Assembly (NCBI GenBank): GCA_949987705.1 | Contig: OX465282.1 | Span: forward strand, 13,566,501-13,630,500 | Reading direction: 5' to 3' | DNA length: 64,000 bases | DNA from: Thereva unica | Taxonomy: Eukaryota > Arthropoda > Insecta > Diptera > Therevidae | Shown here: in pieces, positions 10,961-20,130 of the stretch | Layout of the letters: every line of letters begins with the position of its first letter | Position numbering within the stretch: position 1 is the stretch's first letter | Notes under the pieces: model-generated | Databases searched by the model: none | What the model was told of the DNA's origin: nothing | What the model saw: the letters and a program-made list of their open reading frames with translations, nothing else | Program-made: the position numbers and the translations under genes

Positions 10961-11079
10961 GCGCGAAGGAGGGAGGGGCTGTAGGGTAGGGGGTGAGCCG
11001 AGCGGACTAGTCTTGTGTTGCGGTAAAAATATTTTAGCGAATAAGTCCCAACCAGTTGGCTTTAAAATAGTGCCAGGCA

Positions 11080-11490
11080 GTTTTTAGGAACTGCGTTGGT
11101 TATGGGAAATTAGCGCTGACTAGTTTGTGGTCCGATTTGCCAAGGGCAGAGCTAACCTCGACGGAGTATCAAGTTGGATGGGTAGTAAGAAATAGGTCAG
11201 GCAGAAGGGCTCCGTAACCTTCAACCTCAGGAGCTGTCGTTGCACAGTTCACGATTTGTTGAAAATTATTTAGGTCTGCAAAGATCTCAACGTCTTTGCC
11301 AGAACCACTGGTGCCATTTGAGTAATTTAACCAATTGACATTATGAACATTGAAATCACCCGCAACAATGATTTCACACTCCGGGTAGAAAAATAAATAC
11401 CCGGATATTTGCTCAAAGATAGCATCGGAGGCTGATGTGGAGGCTTCATTACTGATATTAGGGTTTCTGTATAGAAATTGATTGGAAGCC
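11080..11490 (-). pseudogene. Jockey-like LINE endonuclease fragment
   Basis: The minus strand reads LYRNPNISNEAST, then ECEIIVAGDFNVHNVNWLNY and VEIFADLNNFQQIVN, and ends near EVSSALGKSDHKLVS. These are the central and C-terminal motifs of the AP-type endonuclease of Jockey-clade non-LTR retrotransposons (AGDFN and SDH catalytic motifs). The N-terminus and the whole reverse transcriptase are absent, and one frame change is needed. Non-functional. Confidence 0.7.
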
Positions 11491-11529
11491 CCGAATAAGG
11501 AATTAATGTTTTATATATTTTCATATTTT

Positions 11530-12900
11530 TTTGGCTTTGGTAAACTCTGGTACTTTACTAAAACCCACCATGCGTATCTAGGTTTAATTGTAAAATTATG
11601 ATAAAATCTCAAATTTTTTAGTATTAAAAAAATAACAACAATGACCATCTCTCCGAATTTAAACAAAAAATTAAAATTCTAAAGCTACTTATTTATTAAT
11701 AAGTCTACTAACACAAACCGTCCATTTCCACAGTCTGTCATGGCACGTGCCGTTCAAGGTAGCACTAATGTAAATTCAAAGAGAATCACTATAAAAGAAG
11801 AAGTAATTTGATATTTTTTAAACTCCCTCATCATATTTATTATCTTAACACAATAAACTAGAAATTTCCACAAAAGTGACACACAGCTGACATTCAGCCA
11901 TTTTGAATTTTTTTTTTGATAAGAAAAAAATGTCACTTAATAATTTGACAGTTCATTATTTAAAATATGTGACAATAATCCATAATCAACTAAGTGAAAT
12001 TTAAAAAAAAAATATTAATATTAAAATTTTCAGTGTTATTGAACGAATTTCGCGGTTTTTGAGTGTGTTTTTTTAAATGAAATTTGCAAAATTCACACGT
12101 TCCCATAACAGACAGTTTTTTTGATAAGAAAAAATACACAGACTAACTAAGGTCATTATCATATTCCCGTTATATAATATTCAAAAATATCGAAAATTAT
12201 TTAAAAATAGACAAACAAAAAATAAACAGAGGCCATATTTTTTTCATATTTTCCTAAATTAGTATTTTGCAATCATAATTACCGAATTTTGTTTAAAGAC
12301 CATCAGAGAGACATACAGAAACTTTTTTTCATGGCTATTTATTTTTGCAGTCAAGTTTTAAATACAATTTTTTATTCTTCTTCTTTTTCATGCAGTGAAA
12401 GACACTTTATATATGTAGTTTTTTGTTGTTGCATTCATCAACAGATCTAATTATTACATTGCAACTAATCTCACAATTACGCTTGGTTTAATAATAAAAA
12501 TAATAACTTGAACAAAATCACCTTCTAAAGAATTACTTCCGCATAAGCCCCCACAACTTTGTATCACACTGAAAAAGCACACATACTCTCTATAATACAA
12601 TATCATAATGCAACACTTGAGAAAAAAAACTTTTTTTCTTCTTGTTTTTATACTTATTTTTGCCAATACTGACGCGCAACTTAAGATATCAAATGTGCGG
12701 GAAGAAGAAGAGGAGGAAAATGGAGAGCAAGTAGTCTGAGCTGTCACCGTGAGTGTTGGTTGTCAGATATATGTATATTTTTTTTGTTTTTAAAATATTG
12801 TATTGTGTTTTAGTGTGTGTATTTTTGTTTGTTTTTTAAACAAATGGTTATAAAATATAAATATTATATTTTTTTATATGTTGCAAGAAAGTGTAATACT
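11530..12900. other. AT-rich intron, no gene seen
   Basis: This is AT-rich DNA with TTTTTTGATAAGAAAAAA repeated twice (near 11908 and 12115), a CTTCTT-type run and long poly-T tracts. It has the look of single-copy intron. No coding exon or RNA gene was recognised. Confidence 0.45.
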
Positions 12901-12980
12901 AGGATCTAGAAAATATGGTAGAAGTTTGTTGCATGTTGAGGGAAAAAACTTGACACTTTTTTTTCATAAACGAGGAAAAA

Positions 12981-13325
12981 CTTTATGATATATTCAAGGA
13001 GAATGTCCAGTTTGCCTGAACAAGTACGTGTAGGATGTTTTACTTCAAACAAGCATCCGGTCCCCTCGCTGGAACCAACGATCACATTTGGCATAAGCTT
13101 TTTGACAGCAAGTCTCGTTCCATTGCACAGCTTCGGCAGATCTAAATTCCGAAGGACCATTATTGGCGAATCAACTGTCAGATTCAATATGTGAGGTGGC
13201 ATTCCAGATGGTTGCAATGAGTTGAGGAACTCAATCGGATAATTCATGGATTGATCCTCATCTGTCTTTATATCCATCGATTTGTAGCCAGGGTCAACCA
13301 GGAAGTTGCAGCTGAATGCGATCAC
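12981..13325 (-). pseudogene. Helitron / PIF1-type helicase remnant
   Basis: The minus strand encodes [20 protein letters not shown], then [34 protein letters not shown] and MPNVI. This is the conserved C-terminal segment of the PIF1-like helicase found in Helitron rolling-circle transposons (consensus NYPxEFLNSLxxxGxPPHxLxLKxGxPIxLLRNLxxPxLCNGTRL). About 70 residues are well kept; the sequence then runs into unrelated residues ([11 protein letters not shown]) where the family continues towards helicase motif VI, so it is truncated or frameshifted. The Rep domain and Helitron ends were not seen. Confidence 0.75.
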
Positions 13326-13439
13326 TGATCCTGTTGACGTGATGGTTCCTCGGTGCTAGGGCGCACGTGAGGTTTCAGCGCGGAAAAACTGATCATACTG
13401 GTTTGGCACTAGGCCAAGAATCAAATCTCGAAAAAACCG

Positions 13440-13640
13440 ATGTTTCGAAACCTTCAGATAACCCTCGGACTGGACGGATCACATGGCAACGACTTAAGGA
13501 ATGATGGTTTAAAGCCGTAGAAGCAGTCGCTGCGCACTTGTTGGGCCAACGAAATTGGAGGACTCGAGCCAGTGAGCGAGAAGGTTGGTGGAGAAAGCTG
13601 AAGGAGGCAAAGGCTCGATTTGGGCTGTAGTGCCATTGAA
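13440..13640 (+). pseudogene. RTE-like LINE 3' tail, second copy
   Basis: The plus strand reads GRITWQRLKE, then NWRTRASEREGWWRKLKEAK ARFGL before a stop near 13629. This is the same C-terminus as the copy at 3589-3846 (NWRTSVRNREDWRKRLEEAK), in the opposite orientation. 5'-truncated, with at least one stop. 13640-14110 and 14200-14850 contain frames I could not identify, probably old transposon DNA. Confidence 0.6.
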
Positions 13641-14113
13641 CTGAACTGAACTAATACATGGATTACAAAAAACACTCTGGCTTGCGCTATTCAGCTTCAC
13701 GCAAGTAGCAACACGTTTGAATTAATACCAGTGATGGAATTCGAAATACAAGACATTCCTTTCAATAAGATCAAGGATCGACAAGTACTTCGAGCTAGAA
13801 AAGTGTAGAGACAACTGGAAGATGAGACTTCAAGAGGTTCGATCTAGTCCTACAAGGACTGCCATTTCATAAGAAGTACTTTGGCCATCATTAGAACCAA
13901 TTGATTACCATTGCATCACCGATTTATAGATTAGACCACTGCCAAATAACTCTACCCCTCAGTATCTTGATGACCGTGACAAGAACGCAGACTGATGCGT
14001 CTTCTGCCCATTCGACCATCCATAGTTGAACGCAAAGAAAACGGCATCAACTACATTCGCATTCCACCCCTTCACCTTCAGATAATTGGATTGAAAGGTT
14101 TGTCGATACATAC

Positions 14114-14197
14114 ATTTACTTCCCAAAGTCAATGCGAAAATGCACTTTGATAAAAGAGTGTCAAAGTGCACTTTCGCGTTGACTTTAGGAAGCAAAT
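14114..14197. repeat. Hairpin with 37-bp imperfect arms
   Basis: The left arm 14114-14150 and right arm 14161-14197 are reverse complements with about five mismatches and a 10-nt spacer (TAAAAGAGTG). The arms contain GTCAAYGCGAAARTGCACTTTGA. It would form a strong stem-loop; no function assigned. Confidence 0.8.
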
Positions 14198-14853
14198 CGA
14201 GTTTAACGGTAACTAACAGGGTAGTTTATCAAGCAAGGTTAGAGACGGGAAAGTTACACAGATTTTATAATAATCAAATGCGATCACATGCGACGGAAGA
14301 AGCACACATGGCTCCAATGGATCCATGCAGGATCATAGTCAAAACATTCAACCCTGCACTCGGCAGTGATATCAGTCCACAGGAAAAGGCACCACTCAGA
14401 GGAAATCGGTACAAGAAAAACCGGAAACCAGGATCCAGCCAAATTTGGTTGAACCGCAGACAGTACGAAAACCAACAAGGCTTTCGAATCAGTCACGAAT
14501 GCTCTCCCTGGAGCCAAGTCAAATATTCTATGATTAGTTATTTACAAGGGGAGGTGTTGGCAACCGTAAAACGGGCAATCATTGACGACTTCTTTCCAAA
14601 ATTCTAAATAATTCGACTTCTCTTGAATCAATGTCATCGAAAGTGGTGTCACTGAGATACTGAATAGACCAGGTTTTGCTCGGCAATCGAAGTCAAGCAG
14701 CTTGAGTGCAGTTAGTACTTAGATGGGGAATAGTTTGCGAGCACCCCGTGTCATGGACATGATTTTGTGGCAAAAATTAACATCCTGTTCGATCATTATC
14801 AACAACAGAACAATCTAGAACGTACGCCACTGTAAATGATCGCATAACTTTTT

Positions 14854-15060
14854 GGTCTGTGTGCTGAAAGTCGAGTCGTCACGACACCACAAGTCGTTTG
14901 AATAGAAAAAAGTAGATTTTCATACGAATCACGACTTTCAGTACATGGGAGCATTTTTTCTCTAGACTCCTTGCTGAAAGTCGTAATTTGACGAAAACGT
15001 CACTTTATTCAACTCAAATGACTTGTAATGAAACACGACTCAACTTTCAGCACAGGGGCC
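14854..15060. mobile_element. Fold-back MITE, about 207 bp
   Basis: The left end (GTGCTGAAAGTCGAGTCGT from 14861) matches the reverse complement of the right end (TGTGCTGAAAGTTGAGTCGTG, ending GGGGCC at 15060). The similarity extends about 50 bp inwards through the ACAAGTCRTTTGA block. A second internal pair (CACGACTTTCAG at 14935 and CTGAAAGTCGTAA at 14973) makes the centre palindromic too. There is no coding capacity. A partial relative is at 10115-10250. Confidence 0.7.
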
Positions 15061-15189
15061 TATAATTTTAAGCCAAATAAACTTTACAGCCATGAACATG
15101 TAGGTTTTTGAACAAACAGGTTTGCCTAGTGATTCTATCCATCTTCCATTTGTTAAGATCAATGGCGAATCGATGATCTTGTCAACTAC

Positions 15190-15515
15190 TTTCAACGCTT
15201 TGAGTTTAGATAAATCGCATTGAGCTAAATAGCGTTAAAAGAATGTAAGAGTTATGTTAATAATTAAGTTAAGAGTTCAGTTTAGATAAGTAAAGTAGAG
15301 TTAAGTAGAGTTGGGAATCAAGTTAAAACTTCAGTTAAGAGTTGAGTTCAGAGCTGAGGTGAGTTGAGTTAAGACTTGGATTAAAGGTTGAGTTAAATGA
15401 TGGGTTCAATATTCAGGTAAGAGTCGAGCTGAGAGGTGTTTTGTTGATTTTTAAGAGTTGGGTTGAATTTGAATTACGAGTTTTGTGCAATTGAGTTAAC
15501 TATTGAGTTAAGTAA
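15190..15515. repeat. GAGTTA-type cryptic repeat tract 1
   Basis: Irregular repetition of GAGTTAAG / GTTGAGTTAAGA / TTAAGAGTTGAG words on the plus strand, without a fixed period. Similar tracts occur at 42940-43310 and 51660-52120. Non-coding. Confidence 0.75.
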
Positions 15516-15519
15516 AATA

Positions 15520-17060
15520 GTAAAATTTAAATGAGAAAATGTTAGAATAGCGGGAGTTCTTGAGATATAAAAAAATATAGCCCGAATATAGAACTTACAA
15601 TACGAAATCTAGGTGAACTTAATGTGCTACCCAAGAAGCTCGAAACTCCCCTATTATCAACTAACTGAACGCAATCTCAACTAAATTAATAATTATGCTT
15701 CTAAATATTATTACAGACAGAAATCGAATGTTTTTTTTACTCAAACTACAGTTCAGTGATCGAGGAAGTGGTTCTTATTGAACGAATGCGAACTTGTCTG
15801 TCGTCGCGGCCTTCATAAGCCTATGAGCTCAAAAGTACGCGATCGCCATCACATATTTTTTAAAAGGAAAAAAAACGCGAATGTGATTCATGATCATTTT
15901 ATACACATATGTTTCAGATGACATAATGTCAAAATTTTAATCCGCCATATTTAATTTTATTTGAATATGTCACAAATAGCCTAAAATTTATATCCTAGAC
16001 TAGACAATATAAGGGATCGATTAAAATCCTTTTTTGCAAAAATCTGATATAATAATTAAATAATTTTAGGATTGTATATGTTGTATAATAGTGCACACTA
16101 CTATTAAACAAACAAAATAAGAATTAAAAAAATAAGATCTTGGCGCTGAAAACTCCTCGAAACAAAAAAATAAGCTCTTGGCGCTTGGTCTCGATCATTT
16201 CACGGTCTTATAAACAACAGTAAAAACCAGAAGTGAAAAAGAGAGCTTTTTTTCTTCTATACATGTACATACATACATATATATATATGAATGTTCTCAC
16301 AGAAAATTTTGCCTAGAGATTATAATTCACACTTGATAAAAGTGCGCCTTGGGTATGTATAAGGCTAGGCACACCGCGCATGCGCTCTAGAGGGTAATAC
16401 ACAATATGAAAGTAAAAAAAGGTGACTTGTTTCTCATGGTGGTGTGTTAGTGTGAATGGATATATAAAACTATACTTGTAGGGAGAGTGTGTTTAATAAT
16501 AATAAGAATGAGAGAAGGAGAGAGTGTACGAGAGAGGAGAAGGGTAATGTACACACGCGACTTGACTAGATATATTTCTTATTATTTTTTTTGGTTTGTA
16601 TGGTGTAGTGTGTGTGTATTAGTGGTTTGATCTTGGCGGCGCGGCGAACTCAGTTGCGTTTTTCGTTAGAGGTCAAGGTTGGCCAAGAACCGAAAAATTT
16701 TGTTGTCCGATGTCATTTTTTTTTATTGGTTTGGGTTGGTTGGAGTTTTTTTTCTATTTTTTTATGTGGATCGTTCTGTCGCACATATAGAACGATCCAC
16801 AGAGAGAGAAGGGGACTGGGGAATGTTTTCTGTGGATATTTATGTTATTTATTTATTTATTTATTATGGGGAAGAAGGAGGAATTTTATAATATGAGAGA
16901 AGTTTTGTGTTGACAACGAAATATTTTTTTTTAACTTTTGGAGACATTTGGAGACTTATAAAATAATAGGGGAAAGGTCTACATAGATATATTCGTGGTA
17001 ATTATATTTTTTTGGTTTATAGATAATATAGCGCAGTTTTTAATTTTTTTTAGTTTTGTC
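15520..17060. other. AT-rich intron, no gene seen; contains a 12-bp perfect hairpin
   Basis: It includes a direct repeat AAAAATAAG(A/C)TCTTGGCGCT at 16130 and 16167, a CATACATATATATATA microsatellite near 16270 and purine-rich GAGAGA runs near 16512-16540. There is a perfect hairpin GTGGATCGTTCT (16766-16777) / AGAACGATCCAC (16789-16800) with an 11-nt loop. No coding exon was recognised. Confidence 0.5.
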
Positions 17061-17064
17061 ATAA

Positions 17065-18463
17065 GGGGCCGTCCATAAATTGTGAGGCAATTTTTCGACC
17101 CCCTGGTGAGATGTCGTGAGATTTGGCTCGATCCCCTCCCCCTTCACCCCTAATCACAGTGAGATTTTTGAGATCTAAAAAAATCTCTAGTATTTATTAG
17201 TATTTACGGGCGTAACCGCAAGATTTAATGAAATATAACTGATAATTCGAGCTAATACTTGCCCCTGGTCGCTTCCACTCGCTTTCCGTTTGCAGTGGAG
17301 ACACACAACTACCAAAACGTGGGCATTCATACTCAATAAAAATATTTTTACGCTAAAATTCGAGGAGGGTTCTTCCTGTAGTTCTATATTCTAATGGCCT
17401 TTTCAAGGGTCAGTGACTTGTACGCTGCAGTATTCGTCGTGTCGCACGATTGGCTCGATGGTTTAGCCGCCACCGAAGCAATCGAGGGGCTACTATGATA
17501 CCTTCTGGTGTCCGCTTAACAATTTTTCGGTAAGATTTAGCCATATCTTAAGGCCCCCTTTCATACACAGGTCGAGGGCAGGCCGTGGCCTGAAAGTTTT
17601 TGCCTTGAACCACACGCCTCCCCGGCCGTATGGGGATGGGGTCTGCAGTTCAAGAAAACTGACAAAAATCTATCTGCGTGTGGGCATTTATAATAACTTT
17701 GCGCCTGAAGATCTGCGGTGGTAGCACGTAAGTTGTTTCAATCGACCTCTTCATACAAAAATTCAAGATTTCGATTGAAACAACTTACGTGCTACCACCC
17801 CTGAACTTCTATTCGGTCTCGAAACATGAATTTACGGCACAAATTCACCCCAGTATCCAGTGGGACCTGAAAGCAAGTCGTGGAAAATCCACACTCGTTC
17901 ACGGGTCTTCACGGCGTGAATTTGTAAGGCACCAACAAATTGCCGCGGAGCCAGTGACGGCGGCCGCCTGCGAGAGAATTTCACATAGATTTAATTTCTC
18001 CGCACCGCCTGCCCATTGTGTCAGCAAGTATGGTGGTTCGTGCATTTTAAAGGTTTTTCCAGTCACCAATTGTTTGTACCATTAAAATTTTCATTGAGGC
18101 CATGAATATTTTTGCACTTGAATTAACAGCCACAGCTATGCTAAGCTGTCGTGTTCGCTAGTATGTTTGTAGGGAATCGTGAGGTCACCTGCACGGCACG
18201 GTTTGTCAGGCGGATACCTGAACTCCTCATACCAGACTAAGTATTGTGTGGCCTTCATCGGGCCGTGCCTGCCGACCTGGCCTGCCGGCGGCTTGTAAGT
18301 AAAGTGTTTTTAGTAGAGAAACATGGTTTACCTAATTTCATCAAATTTTCTAGAAATTTTAAACTATTTCTTGTGGAAAAATAATACGTTATATATTCCG
18401 TGAGATTGGGTGAGATTCGGTTCGACCTCCTTCCCCCTTAACGCCTCACGTAACTAATGAACG
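17065..18463 (+). mobile_element. Non-autonomous TIR element, copy 1 (about 1.4 kb)
   Basis: The left end starts GGGGCCGTCCATAAATTGTG. The right end, reverse-complemented, reads CGTTCATTAGTTACGTGAGGCG, so the ends are imperfect terminal inverted repeats. Subterminal GTGAGATTTGG-type repeats follow on both sides. Both halves match the shorter copy at 38571-39260 (minus), and parts match 21640-21995. The interior has GGCCGTGGCCTG-type palindromic motifs and a perfect 29-bp inverted repeat (17717-17745 / 17771-17799). No transposase frame is visible. It ends about 100 bp from the E75 exon donor. Confidence 0.7.
17717..17799. repeat. Perfect 29-bp inverted repeat
   Basis: 17717-17745 (GGTGGTAGCACGTAAGTTG...) is the exact reverse complement of 17771-17799, with a 25-nt spacer. 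It lies inside the TIR element at 17065-18463 and is absent from the other two copies as far as I can see. Confidence 0.9.
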
Positions 18464-18560
18464 AATTATTTTGTCATGAGAGAATAAAGGTAATGACGCA
18501 GAAAAATATGACATAAAAAATTGCTGAATTTATGAAGTATCAAAAAAAATTGGTACAAAC

Positions 18561-19036
18561 CAATATTCAGCTCTGGCTCGCCTTTAATAGAGCTAGCAAC
18601 TGTTGTATCCATAACAGGATAACTTTTAATATATTCCGGTGTTTGAGGTCGTTGAATTGCTGATGATGATGCTGACGATGATGATGATGATGTTGCCGAT
18701 GATGATAATGACGAATGTTTATTATTAATTATTATATTACAAGAATCACTTGTACTAACAACACATGCTGATGCAGTTTCACTATTATTATTATTATTTA
18801 TATTCACATTATTATTATTATTATTATTAAAATTATTTTGATTACCCTTCACATAATTAGTGTTTCTCATTATTGAAATATTATTATTATTAATATTACT
18901 ACTACTATTCACATAAATCACATTACTATGTGGAATTCTACGTGCAATAACCGATGTTGTTGAATTGATATTTTCAATAACTGATTTTTTATTATTATTA
19001 ATATTATTATTAACAATATTACTATTGTTATTTGTA

Positions 19037-19068
<32 letters not shown>

Positions 19069-19479
19069 TTGTAAATGATGATTTATAACTGTATTATTAT
19101 CTGATCCATATAATATTTGTCCAGATACTTTCTTAAGCACGGATAATTGTTGTTGTTGCATTTGATCTGGTTCAGTTTTTATTTTAATACAATTAATTGG
19201 AATTTTAATATCATGATGATTATTTTGATGATGCTGATGGTGTATATTCTGCTGTTGTTGATGATGATTATTGCTATTATTATTATTACTATTATTATTA
19301 TTACTACTATTATAAAATGTTGACGAAATATTATTTTTAATAATTTTTTGCGTTGAACAATCTGGTAATAATTCACTATGTGCACGTATAACTGATGTTG
19401 ATGTCATTTTATTATAATTATTATTACTATTTATATTATTATTACTAATAGAACTATCAGCTGACATTAACATTTTCAT
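18561..19479 (-). CDS. Eip75B: E75 isoform-specific 5' coding exon (Asn/Gln/His-rich N-terminal domain)
   Basis: The exon encodes 306 residues plus one base, starting at the ATG at 19479, the first Met after an in-frame TGA at 19501-19503. Met3 (MLMSADSS) matches my memory of a Drosophila E75 isoform start, so it may be the true initiator. Residues 11-70 and 195-232 are Asn-rich, 72-89 His/Gln/Asn-rich, 137-147 an 11-Gln run, and 256-274 Ser-rich. The last 30 residues (from RPQTPEYIKSYPV, ending KGEPELNI) are low in simple sequence and look conserved. The exon ends AATATTG / GTTTGT; its final G joins AA of the exon at 854 to give Glu. This is the nuclear receptor A/B (AF-1) region. Two sumoylation-type motifs are visible: IKTE (100-103) and IKGE (298-301). 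Which Drosophila isoform it equals is inferred from memory. Confidence 0.9.
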
Positions 19480-20130
19480 TTTTTGATTATTGTAATGGTA
19501 TCAACTTAAAAATTTATTATAATTAATAAAAAATATAGTAAAGCACTATGTAAAAACACGTCTTTTTCCTACAGAGATTATTGTTTCTGTTTTTTTATTT
19601 AAATTTAAGTTTATAATAATATTTTTGCATTATTATTATTTTAATAATATTTTTTTTTAAAATATAGTTTGATTAATTTAAAATTAAAAACTCTAGCAGT
19701 AAAAACATTTATAGATAGTCCACCACGAAAGTTTGTTGTGTTTTTTATATTTTATTAGCTTCACTCATTTACAACGAAAATTTAATTTAAAATAAAACAC
19801 TTTTAAACGCTTTAAAAACACTTTTTCCCCGTCTTTGAATTTTATTTTGTTTTTCCCCGATTTTTTTTTTCTTTCGATTTTATTTTTTGTGTTAATTAAA
19901 ATCAACCAAAAAACTTAACACCAACAGAAGTTGAAAAAAAAAAAAATAAATAAATCAAAACAAAATAAAAAAAAGTAAATTTGTCGTGTCTCGCGCCGAT
20001 CTCGACAGACTGAATCGAGTTTCATCAATGAAAGGAAAATTTGTACTGACGATGACTCTTACCGTCGATCAAAGCTGCCTCCTCTGTGACTCGAGTGAAA
20101 AATGTGTGTGGGGAATATGAGATCAAGCGA
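19480..20130 (-). promoter_or_regulatory. 5' leader and possible core promoter of the E75 isoform
   Basis: Upstream of the ATG on the minus strand lies about 480 bp of AT-rich leader with A/T homopolymers, then a short CG-rich patch (19984-20020). An initiator-like TCAGTC lies at 20008-20013 (minus strand), which would put a start site about 530 nt before the ATG. No convincing TATA box or downstream promoter element at the canonical spacing was found. Placement is an inference; the leader could also be split by an intron. Confidence 0.25.

Larger units (their letters stand above)
855..18560 (-). other. 17.7-kb E75 intron between the isoform exon and the first zinc-finger exon
   Basis: It is bounded on the minus strand by donor GTTTGT at 18560 and acceptor CAG at 855-857, and the reading frame is conserved across it (phase 1). 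Roughly half is AT-rich DNA without recognisable repeats; the rest is decayed transposons and fold-back repeats listed separately. The intron is long, as expected for a locus with alternative promoters in which isoform-specific 5' exons splice to shared DNA-binding-domain exons. No further coding exon of the receptor could be recognised inside it. Confidence 0.85.

Noticed and set aside
14140..14607. 155-codon plus-strand frame
   Set aside because: Starts inside the hairpin at 14114-14197 and matches no family I recognise; possible old transposon but not supportable as a gene.
16512..16540. GAGA-rich stretch as a promoter element
   Set aside because: Similar purine runs are common across the AT-rich DNA here; no start-site motif nearby.
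18466..18560. Extension of the E75 frame beyond the donor (to a 337-residue product)
   Set aside because: Residues after ELNI are not receptor-like, a good donor is present and the frame joins perfectly to the zinc-finger exon, so the extension is intron read-through.
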